A DNA stretch of 64,000 bases from an uncultured Bacillota bacterium. GTDB lineage: Bacteria; Bacillota_I; Bacilli_A; Erysipelotrichales; Erysipelotrichaceae. The DNA lies in the NCBI GenBank assembly GCA_937919165.1, contig CALFPO010000024.1:37100-101099 (forward strand), written 5' to 3'. Of this stretch, positions 51,689 through 59,394 are shown in pieces. Position 1 is the stretch's first letter; every line of letters begins with the position of its first letter. The notes below the pieces were generated by a model, which ran no database searches, had not been told where the DNA came from, and was given only the letters and a program-made list of their open reading frames with translations. The position numbers and the translations under genes are program-made.

Positions 51689-51690
51689 AT

Positions 51691-53589
51691 CTACCATATC
51701 ACTATGCGTTTCTTTGGCTCGATGTACATCTGATCCTTTTCTGTTACCTTGAAGGTCTTATACCATTCAGGGAAATTGCGTGGATTCATGTTTGCACGCA
51801 GAATGTGCGGTCCATGGACATCGACTCTAAGCAATATCTGCAGATATTCTTCCTTGGCCTTCATGCACCAGATCTTGGCCCAGTTCATGAAGTATTCTTC
51901 ATATGATGCATCCTTCATCTTCTTCATGATGTTGAGGGATACGGCCATACCGCCATTGTCGGCAATGTTCTCGGAAACGATCAGCTTGGCATTGACTTCA
52001 CCCCAAGGCAGCTTGATGCCCTTGAACTGCCTGATCATGTCATTGGTCTTCTTCTTGAAGTTCTTGAAGTCTTCCTTTGTCCACCAGTCGGCAAGGTTTC
52101 CTGTCTCATCGAACTTGGCGCCATTGTTGTCGAAAGCATGCGAGATCTCATGTCCGATCACGGCACCGATGCCGCCCAGGTTCTGGCTTCTTGTCTGCAT
52201 GATTGAGTAGAAAGGTGCCTGAAGGATAGCAGCTGGGAAGGTTATGTCATTGCTGAAAGGATTGTAGCAGGCATTGACCATATTGCCAGGCATTGCCCAT
52301 TCGCCTCTGTCTGTTTCCTTCAATACCTTATCCAGCTTATGCTTGGTTCTGATGACGCTCAGTTTCTTGACGATATCGAAGTATGAATCCTTGCTGTCGA
52401 TGACAAGTTTGCTGTAGTACTTGTCAGCCTTGTCGGGATAGCCCATCTTGACCACCATCGTATCAAGCTTCTTGATGGCCTTCTTCTTTGTCTCTTTCGA
52501 CAAGATATCATTCTTCTTGATTCTTGATTTATAGGTATCGATGATCTCATATACCATGTCGACAATATCCTGCTTGGCCTTGCTTCCGAAATACTTCTTG
52601 CCATAGTAGATGCCGATTGGCTCAGCATAGAAACTATTGGCGATATTGTAGGCATAGATATCGGTCTTTGATATCGCAGGAACACCCGTTAAAGTTCTCT
52701 GATATATAGAGCCTTCTTCTCTCAGTTCCTCTGAAAGCAGTCCGGTCAGCGACAGCATGCCAGTCACATAGGCCCAATGCTTATAGAGATTGAAGCTCTT
52801 TTTGTTGAATAGGGTGCTGAAGTTCTTGATGAAGCGCGGATCAGCAAGAGATACCTTCTCTATCTCTTCCTTATATAGGCTCTTCAGCAATCCCTCAAAA
52901 TCGATTGGCTGAAGGTATTCAGCTGCCTTTTTGACCTTTACGATGTTGTAGAGCTTAGTATATTCGCTAAGTTCCTCTGACGACTTCACCAGGGTAGCGA
53001 CAATGGCATCGAACGCCAGGGCATCCTTTATGTATTTCCTTATTGTCTTCTTGTCCATTGAGGTATGAGATAGCACCTTTTCCGCCATATCTGACCATAC
53101 CTTCAGCAACATGTCAGCCTGTGGCTTCATCTCTTCGCTATAGTATGTGGTGTCTGGAAGGATGGTTGATGGACCCGCAAGATACATCAGTGAATGTCTG
53201 GTATCCTTCATGTCGGTATCGATATCGATGCTGAATGGAAGAGGCAAGCCGTTGATGACGAATTCCTTGAGATTCCTGTTCAATGATTCGACGTCCGTCA
53301 ATTCTTCGATGACCTTCAGATACTCTACAGCCGGCTTGATGCCTTCCTTGTCTCTTTTCCTGGTGTTGGAAGCGGCCTTGAATAAGGTGCAGGCTCTTTC
53401 CAGATAAGCGTTTGGGTATTTGCCTTCCTTGATCATCTTCTTGAGATCAGAGATCAGAAGGTCCTCCACTTCCTTTCTCAGCTGAGAAAATCCTCCTGCT
53501 GTAGGCCTGTCATCAGGTATGATTGCCTGATCTAGCCATTCCTTGTTCACATAGTTGTACAGGTCATCCTGTATTCTGATATTCTCCAT
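51691..53589 (-). CDS. M13-family zinc endopeptidase (PepO type)
   Basis: A 632-residue metallopeptidase that cuts oligopeptides. Seen: NACYNPFSNDITFPAAILQ substrate strand (about residue 440), GHEISHAFDNNGAKFD with the HExxH zinc motif (about 480), and the third ligand in ENIADNGGMAVS (about 540). It lacks the N-terminal membrane anchor of animal M13 proteins, so it is cytoplasmic like lactococcal PepO. The start MENIRIQ at 53589 follows AGAGGAAAAC; the longer reading is rejected. Confidence 0.94.
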   Translation of the reverse strand: MENIRIQDDLYNYVNKEWLDQAIIPDDRPTAGGFSQLRKEVEDLLISDLKKMIKEGKYPNAYLERACTLFKAASNTRKRDKEGIKPAVEYLKVIEELTDVESLNRNLKEFVINGLPLPFSIDIDTDMKDTRHSLMYLAGPSTILPDTTYYSEEMKPQADMLLKVWSDMAEKVLSHTSMDKKTIRKYIKDALAFDAIVATLVKSSEELSEYTKLYNIVKVKKAAEYLQPIDFEGLLKSLYKEEIEKVSLADPRFIKNFSTLFNKKSFNLYKHWAYVTGMLSLTGLLSEELREEGSIYQRTLTGVPAISKTDIYAYNIANSFYAEPIGIYYGKKYFGSKAKQDIVDMVYEIIDTYKSRIKKNDILSKETKKKAIKKLDTMVVKMGYPDKADKYYSKLVIDSKDSYFDIVKKLSVIRTKHKLDKVLKETDRGEWAMPGNMVNACYNPFSNDITFPAAILQAPFYSIMQTRSQNLGGIGAVIGHEISHAFDNNGAKFDETGNLADWWTKEDFKNFKKKTNDMIRQFKGIKLPWGEVNAKLIVSENIADNGGMAVSLNIMKKMKDASYEEYFMNWAKIWCMKAKEEYLQILLRVDVHGPHILRANMNPRNFPEWYKTFKVTEKDQMYIEPKKRIVIW

Positions 53590-53609
53590 TGTTTTCCTCT
53601 TTTCTTTAT

Positions 53610-53636
53610 TCAAAAGGGGCCATAAAAAGCCCCATA
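53610..53636 (-). terminator. Rho-independent terminator
   Basis: Minus-strand GGGGC-TTTTTATG-GCCCC followed by TTTT, after the Gfo/Idh oxidoreductase. Confidence 0.8.
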
Positions 53637-53638
53637 GT

Positions 53639-54649
53639 CTATTTGCTGTTTCTTGCTATCTCGCTAGCCTTTTCCAGAAGCGTCAATACTTCAACGACTT
53701 CTTCATCCTTGATGACCTTCTCCTTGCCGTTTTCGATGGCATCGATCAGGTTATCGTATATCTTCTCATAATGGTTGTAGGATACAGGAACCTTTTCCTC
53801 GATCTTTTCGCCATCATCGTTCACATAGACAAGCTTGCCCCATCTTTCTTGCGGAGCTTCATCGAATGATACGACATGTCTTCCGACCACCTTCTTCTTT
53901 CCAGAGCCATGGACTGCTGGCGGCATGGTAAGGCTGCCCTTTGTTCCATGGACAGTGAAGCGTGGATAATCGATCAGCACGCACATGCTGGTGGATACGG
54001 TTGCCTTGCATGAGCCATAGTAGAAGTCCAGATCATAGTAGTCATCTGTTCCTGGCGCATGAAGCGATCTGGCATCGAAAGAATATCTTTCAGGTATGCC
54101 AAACAGGCTTATCACCTGGTCTGTCGTATGGACGCCAAGATTATACAATGCTGGAAGCTGATTCCAGCCGTTAGGCTTATAGTAATCATAATGCGATTCG
54201 AATCTGACTACATCGCCAAGCTTTCCGCTGGCGATGACATCCTTGACGGCCATGAAGTCGGCATCGAATCTTCGGTTCTGGTTAGGCATGCATACAAGTC
54301 CCTTTTCCTTTGCCAGGTCAAAGACTTCCTTTGCCTCAACGCTGGTTGGAGCGAACGGCTTTTCGACCAGCACGTTCTTTCCGGCATTCAGTATCTGCTT
54401 GGCATAAGGCACATGGAATCTGTCAGGTGCGCTGACGACCACCAGGTTGATCTCTGGATCATTCAGTACCTTATCGAAATCTGAAGTGAACTCTATCTCT
54501 GGGTAGAAGGGCTCATAGTCCTTGAAGGCCGCAATGTCCTCTTCTCTTCTGAAGACATACTTTGCCTTGATATCTTCTCTTTTCTCGACATAAGGAAGAT
54601 GATACTCTCTTACGCTTACGCCAAATCCTACATACGCAACATACAGCAT
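53639..54649 (-). CDS. Gfo/Idh/MocA-family oxidoreductase
   Basis: A 336-residue NAD(P)-dependent sugar or inositol-type dehydrogenase. The N-terminal Rossmann domain has VAYVGFGVSVREYHLPYV (residues 4-21) and VVVSAPDRFHVPYA (about 70); EKPFAPTSVEAKE (about 97) carries the conserved EKP. The C-terminal alpha/beta domain includes LGVHTTDQVISLFG (about 175). The first glycine loop is GFGVSVRE, lacking the usual third Gly. AAGAGGATTAGCT precedes the ATG. Substrate unknown. Confidence 0.9.
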   Translation of the reverse strand: MLYVAYVGFGVSVREYHLPYVEKREDIKAKYVFRREEDIAAFKDYEPFYPEIEFTSDFDKVLNDPEINLVVVSAPDRFHVPYAKQILNAGKNVLVEKPFAPTSVEAKEVFDLAKEKGLVCMPNQNRRFDADFMAVKDVIASGKLGDVVRFESHYDYYKPNGWNQLPALYNLGVHTTDQVISLFGIPERYSFDARSLHAPGTDDYYDLDFYYGSCKATVSTSMCVLIDYPRFTVHGTKGSLTMPPAVHGSGKKKVVGRHVVSFDEAPQERWGKLVYVNDDGEKIEEKVPVSYNHYEKIYDNLIDAIENGKEKVIKDEEVVEVLTLLEKASEIARNSK

Positions 54650-54691
54650 AGCTAATCCTCTTTTCTATCTCAATTATATATCCTTGACCCT

Positions 54692-55459
54692 TCAGTCTTG
54701 GAAAGCATCAACAAGAATGCCTTTTCTGAAGAAGCATGGTCTAAGTCCTTCAGGCAGCTGTTCAAGCACCCTGTCATAGCCATAGTTCAGATTTCTGACA
54801 TTGTGGGAATCGGAATTGATGGTCACATATCTTCCTCCGCAATCGCGGTAATATTCCAGAACATCGAAACCAGGCATCGGTTCATCAAGACCCGATCTAT
54901 ATGATGAGGTATTGATTTCAGGAACGACTCCTCTTTCTGCTGCCAGCTCTATCGACCTCTTCAGCATCTCCTTGTCTTCAATGTAGCTTCCGCGATGCCA
55001 ATTCTTCAATACATCAAGATGACCGATGACATCGATGTCGGCGTTGCCGATCATCTCATACATCATCCTGTCGTATTCTCTCTCCCATTCGTGGCTTCCG
55101 TATCTTACCGGAATATCTTCACGGTAATGGACAGAACCGATGATCATATCTGTACCCAGGTCTCTTAGATACCTGACGACATCAGGATGCTTATGCGGTC
55201 CACCTACTTCATACCCCAAAAGAATCTCTATCTTATCCTTATATGTTTCTTTTACCATATTGAATTCCTTGATTCTTTCCTCAAAGCGGAAATCATCGAA
55301 GGTATTGGCATCAGGATTTCGCTCAATGTGGTCAGTAAAGCATATGACGTCCATTCCAAGCTCGATACCCTTCAGGCAATAGGCTTCAAAGGTCTGGCGG
55401 TCATCGGTATCGTAGCTATATCGTGTATGCACGTGCAGATCGCATCTTTTCATCTTCAT
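54692..55459 (-). CDS. PHP-domain phosphoesterase, histidinol-phosphatase-like
   Basis: A 255-residue PHP protein. DLHVHTRYSYD at residues 7-17 is the metal-binding HxH motif, ICFTDHIERN (about 39) the next, and IIGSVHYRED (about 106), DVIGHLDVLKN (about 139) and INSDSHNVRNLNYGYD (about 215) complete the site. No other histidine-biosynthesis gene is nearby, so another phosphate ester substrate is possible. AAGGAATC precedes the ATG. Confidence 0.9.
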   Translation of the reverse strand: MKMKRCDLHVHTRYSYDTDDRQTFEAYCLKGIELGMDVICFTDHIERNPDANTFDDFRFEERIKEFNMVKETYKDKIEILLGYEVGGPHKHPDVVRYLRDLGTDMIIGSVHYREDIPVRYGSHEWEREYDRMMYEMIGNADIDVIGHLDVLKNWHRGSYIEDKEMLKRSIELAAERGVVPEINTSSYRSGLDEPMPGFDVLEYYRDCGGRYVTINSDSHNVRNLNYGYDRVLEQLPEGLRPCFFRKGILVDAFQD

Positions 55460-55510
55460 GATTCCTTTTCTTCCATATCCATTCTACTTTCATATCTACA
55501 TAAGCACAAC

Positions 55511-55539
55511 TTGACAACAGTTATACACTGTTATATAGT
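55511..55539 (+). promoter_or_regulatory. Promoter and operator of the second YtrA-ABC operon
   Basis: -35 TTGACA (55511-55516) and -10 TATAGT (55534-55539) with 17-nt spacing. The spacer holds the exact palindrome AACAGT-TATAC-ACTGTT (55516-55532), an ideal place for the YtrA repressor to block RNA polymerase. Confidence 0.75.
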
Positions 55540-55562
55540 GTTTATTGCACAGGAGGACTACT

Positions 55563-55940
55563 ATGCAGATTATCTTGAACAACTCTTCAATGGTACCCAT
55601 ATATGAACAGCTCATGGCTCAGATCAAGGCTGCAGTAATCGACGGAAGCCTCAAGAGCGGCGCCGCTCTTCCATCTGTCAGAAGCCTGGCAGCCGAACTG
55701 AAGATCTCTGCCCTGACCGTCAAGAAGGCATATGACAAACTTGAAGAGGAAGGCTTTGTGGTCACTGTGCACGGCAAAGGAAGCTTCGTTGCCGAACGCA
55801 ACCTGCACCTTCTTGAGGAAACAAGAAAATACGAGGCTGAAAAGACGCTTGAAGAAGGCATCGCTAAGGCCCTAATGTCTGGCCTCAGCAAGCAGGAAGT
55901 GCGTGAATTGATCGAAATATTGTTGGAGGAACAGAAATGA
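55563..55940 (+). CDS. GntR-family regulator, YtrA subfamily
   Basis: A 125-residue repressor: winged helix-turn-helix at about residues 10-75 (IYEQLMAQIKAAVIDGSL, LPSVRSLAAELKISALTVKKAYD), then a C-terminal helical tail (KALMSGLSKQEVRELIEILLEEQK). It lacks a ligand domain. The ATG at 55563 follows CAGGAGGACTACT; an upstream start in frame at 55545 is rejected because it lies before the ribosome site. Overlaps the ATPase gene by 4 bp. Confidence 0.92.
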   Translation: MQIILNNSSMVPIYEQLMAQIKAAVIDGSLKSGAALPSVRSLAAELKISALTVKKAYDKLEEEGFVVTVHGKGSFVAERNLHLLEETRKYEAEKTLEEGIAKALMSGLSKQEVRELIEILLEEQK

Positions 55941-56788
55941 TAGAACTTAAAGGCCTGAAGAAGAACTATGACGGCTTCAGGCTAGAAATAGACCTAAATC
56001 TGCCTGAAGGTAGAGTCAGCGGTCTTGTCGGACGAAACGGCGCCGGCAAATCGACAACGCTGAAGGCCATTCTTGGCCTTATATGTACCGATGAAGGAAG
56101 TGCTATGGTCTTCGGCAAAGATGCCAGGAATCTTGATGCCGGCGACAAAGAGAGAATCGGCGTTGCCTTCTCTGATTCAGGATTCAGCAGCTATCTTTGC
56201 ATAGAGGACATCATCAGGATTCTTAAAGGATCATATACAAGCTTTGATGAAGCATTCTTCAGGGAATACTGCCGCAAAAACAATCTGCCCCTAAACAAAA
56301 GAATCAAAGACTTCTCTACCGGCATGAATGCCAAACTGAGAGTCCTATCAGCCATCAGCCATGATACTGACCTATTGATACTTGATGAACCTACTTCTGG
56401 CCTTGATGTCGTAGCTCGCAACGAAGTACTTGATATGCTTAGAGAATATCTGGCAAAGGACAGCAAGAGAGCCATGCTGATATCTTCGCACATATCTTCA
56501 GACCTTGAAGGACTCTGCGATGACATATACATGATTAACGACGGCAAGATCATCATCCATGAAGATACTGATGTCATTCTTGACGAATATGCGATCCTCA
56601 AGCTCAGTGACGAAAGCTATGACAAGATCGATAGACAATACATTCTTTCAACCAAGAAAGAGAAATTCGGATACAGCTGCTTGACCAATCAGCGTAAATA
56701 CTATGAGGATAACTATCCAGATATCATCATCGAAAATGGCAGCATCGACGACATGATCATCATGATGACGGAAGGAGGTCAGGAATAA
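55937..56788 (+). CDS. ABC transporter ATP-binding protein
   Basis: A 283-residue ATPase with Walker A GRNGAGKSTT (about residue 33), signature FSTGMNAKLR (about 128), Walker B LLILDEPTSGLD (about 147) and H-loop ISSHISSDL (about 182). The C-terminal 70 residues are an extra domain. Overlaps both its repressor gene (ATGA) and the permease gene (one base), so the three genes are tightly coupled. Substrate unknown. Confidence 0.93.
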   Translation: MIELKGLKKNYDGFRLEIDLNLPEGRVSGLVGRNGAGKSTTLKAILGLICTDEGSAMVFGKDARNLDAGDKERIGVAFSDSGFSSYLCIEDIIRILKGSYTSFDEAFFREYCRKNNLPLNKRIKDFSTGMNAKLRVLSAISHDTDLLILDEPTSGLDVVARNEVLDMLREYLAKDSKRAMLISSHISSDLEGLCDDIYMINDGKIIIHEDTDVILDEYAILKLSDESYDKIDRQYILSTKKEKFGYSCLTNQRKYYEDNYPDIIIENGSIDDMIIMMTEGGQE

Positions 56789-57420
56789 TGAAAGGACTTC
56801 TCGCAAAGGATTTCGCTCTGCTGATGCAGAGAAAACGTGTATTCCTGTTTCTGGCGGCCTGGGCTGTCGTGATGAGTTTCACCATGGAAGAAGGAAGCTT
56901 TGTGGTCAGCTGGATGGCGATCATCGGCGCCTTCTTCGCCATCAGCTCGCTAGCTTATGATGAATATGACAACTGCTTGCCTTTCCTGATGTCGCTTCCA
57001 ATCGAAAGAAAGACATATGCCAAAGAGAAATATCTCTTTGGCTTCCTGTGCGGATTTGCCTCATGGCTGTTTGCGTTTGTCGTCTATGTCTGTGCAGCTT
57101 TAATAAGAGGCAATGTTCTCAATATCGCAAATGAGATCATCTCGCTCTTGATTGTGATACCGGCCTTTGTTCTATTGATAGATTTCAGCCTGCCGATAAA
57201 CATCAAATTTGGAAGCGAAAAGGGACGCATTGTCGTGCTTGTGATATGGGCTGTCGTGTTTGGAGCACTCATGTTCCTGGGCGATTCATTCAAACTGTCG
57301 ATACCGACAATCCCTGTATCCATGCCGATTGTTGTAGCGATCATATCTGTCCTAGCAATCGCCATTACCTTTATATCTTTATCCATCAGTTCCAGAATCA
57401 TGGACAGCAAGGAATTCTAA
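56788..57420 (+). CDS. ABC-2-type permease of the second YtrA module
   Basis: A 210-residue membrane protein of the ABC2_membrane_5 kind with about five or six helices, e.g. VFLFLAAWAVVMSF at residue 18 and FVLLIDFSLPINIKFGSEKG at about 130. PIERKTYAKEKYLF (about 72) is the typical cytoplasmic loop. Shorter than the permease at 29064 and without its large C-terminal domain. GGAGGTCAGGAATA precedes the ATG. Confidence 0.9.
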   Translation: MKGLLAKDFALLMQRKRVFLFLAAWAVVMSFTMEEGSFVVSWMAIIGAFFAISSLAYDEYDNCLPFLMSLPIERKTYAKEKYLFGFLCGFASWLFAFVVYVCAALIRGNVLNIANEIISLLIVIPAFVLLIDFSLPINIKFGSEKGRIVVLVIWAVVFGALMFLGDSFKLSIPTIPVSMPIVVAIISVLAIAITFISLSISSRIMDSKEF

Positions 57421-57440
57421 GCCGATCACATCGGCTTTTC
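57419..57440 (+). terminator. Rho-independent terminator
   Basis: AAGCCGAT-CAC-ATCGGCTT followed by TT, overlapping the permease stop. Confidence 0.8.
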
Positions 57441-57467
57441 TTGTATACATCAAGACATCAAGCCTAA

Positions 57468-57473
57468 TATAAT
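57468..57473 (+). promoter_or_regulatory. -10 element six nt upstream of the TIGR02206 start
   Basis: TATAAT then GAGGTT then ATG at 57480. GAGG is only two nt from the start, too close for normal ribosome binding, so a leaderless reading is possible. Confidence 0.4.
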
Positions 57474-57479
57474 GAGGTT

Positions 57480-58223
57480 ATGGATAAATTCTGGTATACG
57501 CCACAGACATACAAGAATCTGTTTGGCAACGATTTCAAGTCGATTCCCTTCTACGGAGCAATCCATATCGCTGAACTTCTTATCACTATCGGATTATCGT
57601 TTGCGCTTTTCAGATTCTATAAGAAAGCCAATAAGGCTACAAGACGCAGAACTCTGCTTGTCTTGACTGTTCTCATCATTCTTGATGAAATCCTCAAGTA
57701 TGTTGCGACGATATCAACCGACCAGTGGCTATGGCAATATCTGCCTCTACATCTATGCAGCATCAACATCTTCGTCTGCACCATTCATACGATTACCGAA
57801 TCGGATAAGGTCAAAGACTTCCTCTATGCCGTATGTATTCCAGGCGCGATGCTGGCTCTGCTTATGCCATCGTGGTTTGTTGCGCCGGTATTCAATGTCA
57901 TGCATATCCATTCCTTCACCATCCATGCTTTGCTTCTTATCTACAGTGTTGTTGTGCTGGCGGATGGCTATAGACCTAATCTCAAAAGGATTCCCTACAA
58001 CGCCATGTATCTTATTCTCATGACAATTCCTATCTATTTCCTCAACAAGCTCCTGAACACCAACTTCATGTTCACAAACAAGCCTAACGAGGTATTCCTT
58101 ACTGAATGGCTATATAAACTGTTCGGAAACTACTATATCTTCGCCTTCCCATTCATCCTGATCATCATCTGGATAATCATTTATATCCCATGGCTCATGA
58201 AGCCTAGAAAATCAATCGCATAA
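57480..58223 (+). CDS. TIGR02206/YwaF-family membrane protein
   Basis: A 247-residue protein with about seven helices. The family hallmark LPLHLCSINIFVC (about residue 90) is present. NKLLNTNFMFTNKPNE (about 190) and a C-terminal IIIWIIIYIPWLMKPRK anchor also fit. YwaF-type proteins have no established function. Two bases separate its stop from the EIIC gene, so both are probably transcribed together. Confidence 0.88.
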   Translation: MDKFWYTPQTYKNLFGNDFKSIPFYGAIHIAELLITIGLSFALFRFYKKANKATRRRTLLVLTVLIILDEILKYVATISTDQWLWQYLPLHLCSINIFVCTIHTITESDKVKDFLYAVCIPGAMLALLMPSWFVAPVFNVMHIHSFTIHALLLIYSVVVLADGYRPNLKRIPYNAMYLILMTIPIYFLNKLLNTNFMFTNKPNEVFLTEWLYKLFGNYYIFAFPFILIIIWIIIYIPWLMKPRKSIA

Positions 58224-58225
58224 TC

Positions 58226-59293
58226 ATGAAAAGAATAACAGACACCATCAAGAAGATCTTCAACACTCTAGCAGACTGCATAGCTCCTACCATCCCGATC
58301 CTCATCGGCGTCGGCATGCTGAAGGTGCTGCTGATCTTTTTGGGTCCAACGATCCTTGGCATTTTGAAAGAAAGCGACAGCACCTACATTGTGCTTAACT
58401 TTGTAGCTGATGCCGGCTACTACTTCATGCCGATCTACGTAGCCACAAGCAGCGCTGAGATCTTCTCTACAAACAAGTTTATTGCTGCTTTGATTGGCGG
58501 CATGCTGCTGAGTCCGACGTTTGTCGATCTGGTCAATGCAGGAACAAGCCTGAAAGTCTTTGGCCTTACTGTAGCTTCCACAAACTATGGAAACCAGGTG
58601 TTATCGTCAATCATCGCCATCTACATCATGTCCTATGTCTATAAGGGCCTATCCAAGATCATTCCCGAAAAGATCGAGGCTGTCCTCTTGCCATTAAGCA
58701 CCATCATTATCATGGTTCCGATTGCCTTCTGTGCCATCGGTCCTCTTGGTGTCTTCCTTGGCAACAAGCTTGTGGATCTGATCATGCTGCTGAAGAATCT
58801 TGGCCCTATCGGCAATGGCATCATGTGCGCCATCCTTCCATACTGCATAATCATCGGACTAGGCGGTGCCGACCTTAGCGCCATGCTTCTTCTTTCAGCT
58901 GCCGGACCAGACCCTATCCTATTCTTCTCTAACGTCATGTACAACAGCATCCTTGGAGCTGTAACCTTCGCCATCTATCTAAGAGACAAGAAAGCCGATA
59001 CATTGGCGGCTTCGATTGCGGCGATTGTTGGCGGAGCCAGTGAACCCGCGATCTATGGCGTTGTCATGAAAGACATCAAGGCACTGCTTTCGCTTAGTGC
59101 AGGCGGCTTTGTGGGAGGTTTCTTGTCTGGCATATTCGGCATCAAGACCTATGCCATGGCATCATTTGGAATCTTGGGAATATTGACAACTGTCGGTCCT
59201 GAATCATCATTGCTTCTTGCTTGTGTAGCTCTGATTTCAGGATGCATAAGTGGCTTTCTTTTATCTTTGCTGACACATAAGAAAAATTCATAG
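58226..59293 (+). CDS. Stand-alone PTS EIIC of the glucose/beta-glucoside family
   Basis: A 355-residue membrane permease of the PTS_EIIC fold with about ten helices. AIVGGASEPAIYGVV (about residue 270) is the substrate-site motif (GITEPAIYG in relatives; the Ile-Thr is here Ala-Ser). Such EIIC domains normally carry fused IIB (C-terminal or N-terminal) and IIA domains with the phosphorylated Cys and His; none is fused here or encoded nearby. It may borrow a partner or transport without phosphorylation. No ribosome site is evident; the start follows the upstream stop by two bases. Confidence 0.87.
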   Translation: MKRITDTIKKIFNTLADCIAPTIPILIGVGMLKVLLIFLGPTILGILKESDSTYIVLNFVADAGYYFMPIYVATSSAEIFSTNKFIAALIGGMLLSPTFVDLVNAGTSLKVFGLTVASTNYGNQVLSSIIAIYIMSYVYKGLSKIIPEKIEAVLLPLSTIIIMVPIAFCAIGPLGVFLGNKLVDLIMLLKNLGPIGNGIMCAILPYCIIIGLGGADLSAMLLLSAAGPDPILFFSNVMYNSILGAVTFAIYLRDKKADTLAASIAAIVGGASEPAIYGVVMKDIKALLSLSAGGFVGGFLSGIFGIKTYAMASFGILGILTTVGPESSLLLACVALISGCISGFLLSLLTHKKNS

Positions 59294-59312
59294 ATAATCG
59301 TATATTCCAACA

Positions 59313-59340
59313 ATCTGCGGTAAACCGCAGATCTTTTTTT
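59313..59340 (+). terminator. Rho-independent terminator
   Basis: ATCTGCGG-TAAA-CCGCAGAT followed by T7, after the EIIC gene. Confidence 0.9.
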
Positions 59341-59353
59341 GTTTTCACAATAT

Positions 59354-59384
59354 ACAAAAAGGCCGCAGCCTAAGCTGCAGCCCA
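59354..59384 (-). terminator. Rho-independent terminator of the large adhesin
   Basis: Minus-strand GGGCTGCAGC-TTAG-GCTGCGGCC followed by TTTTT, about 10 bp after the adhesin stop. Resembles the terminator of the other secreted protein at 47612. Confidence 0.85.
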
Positions 59385-59394
59385 TGTATGCATT

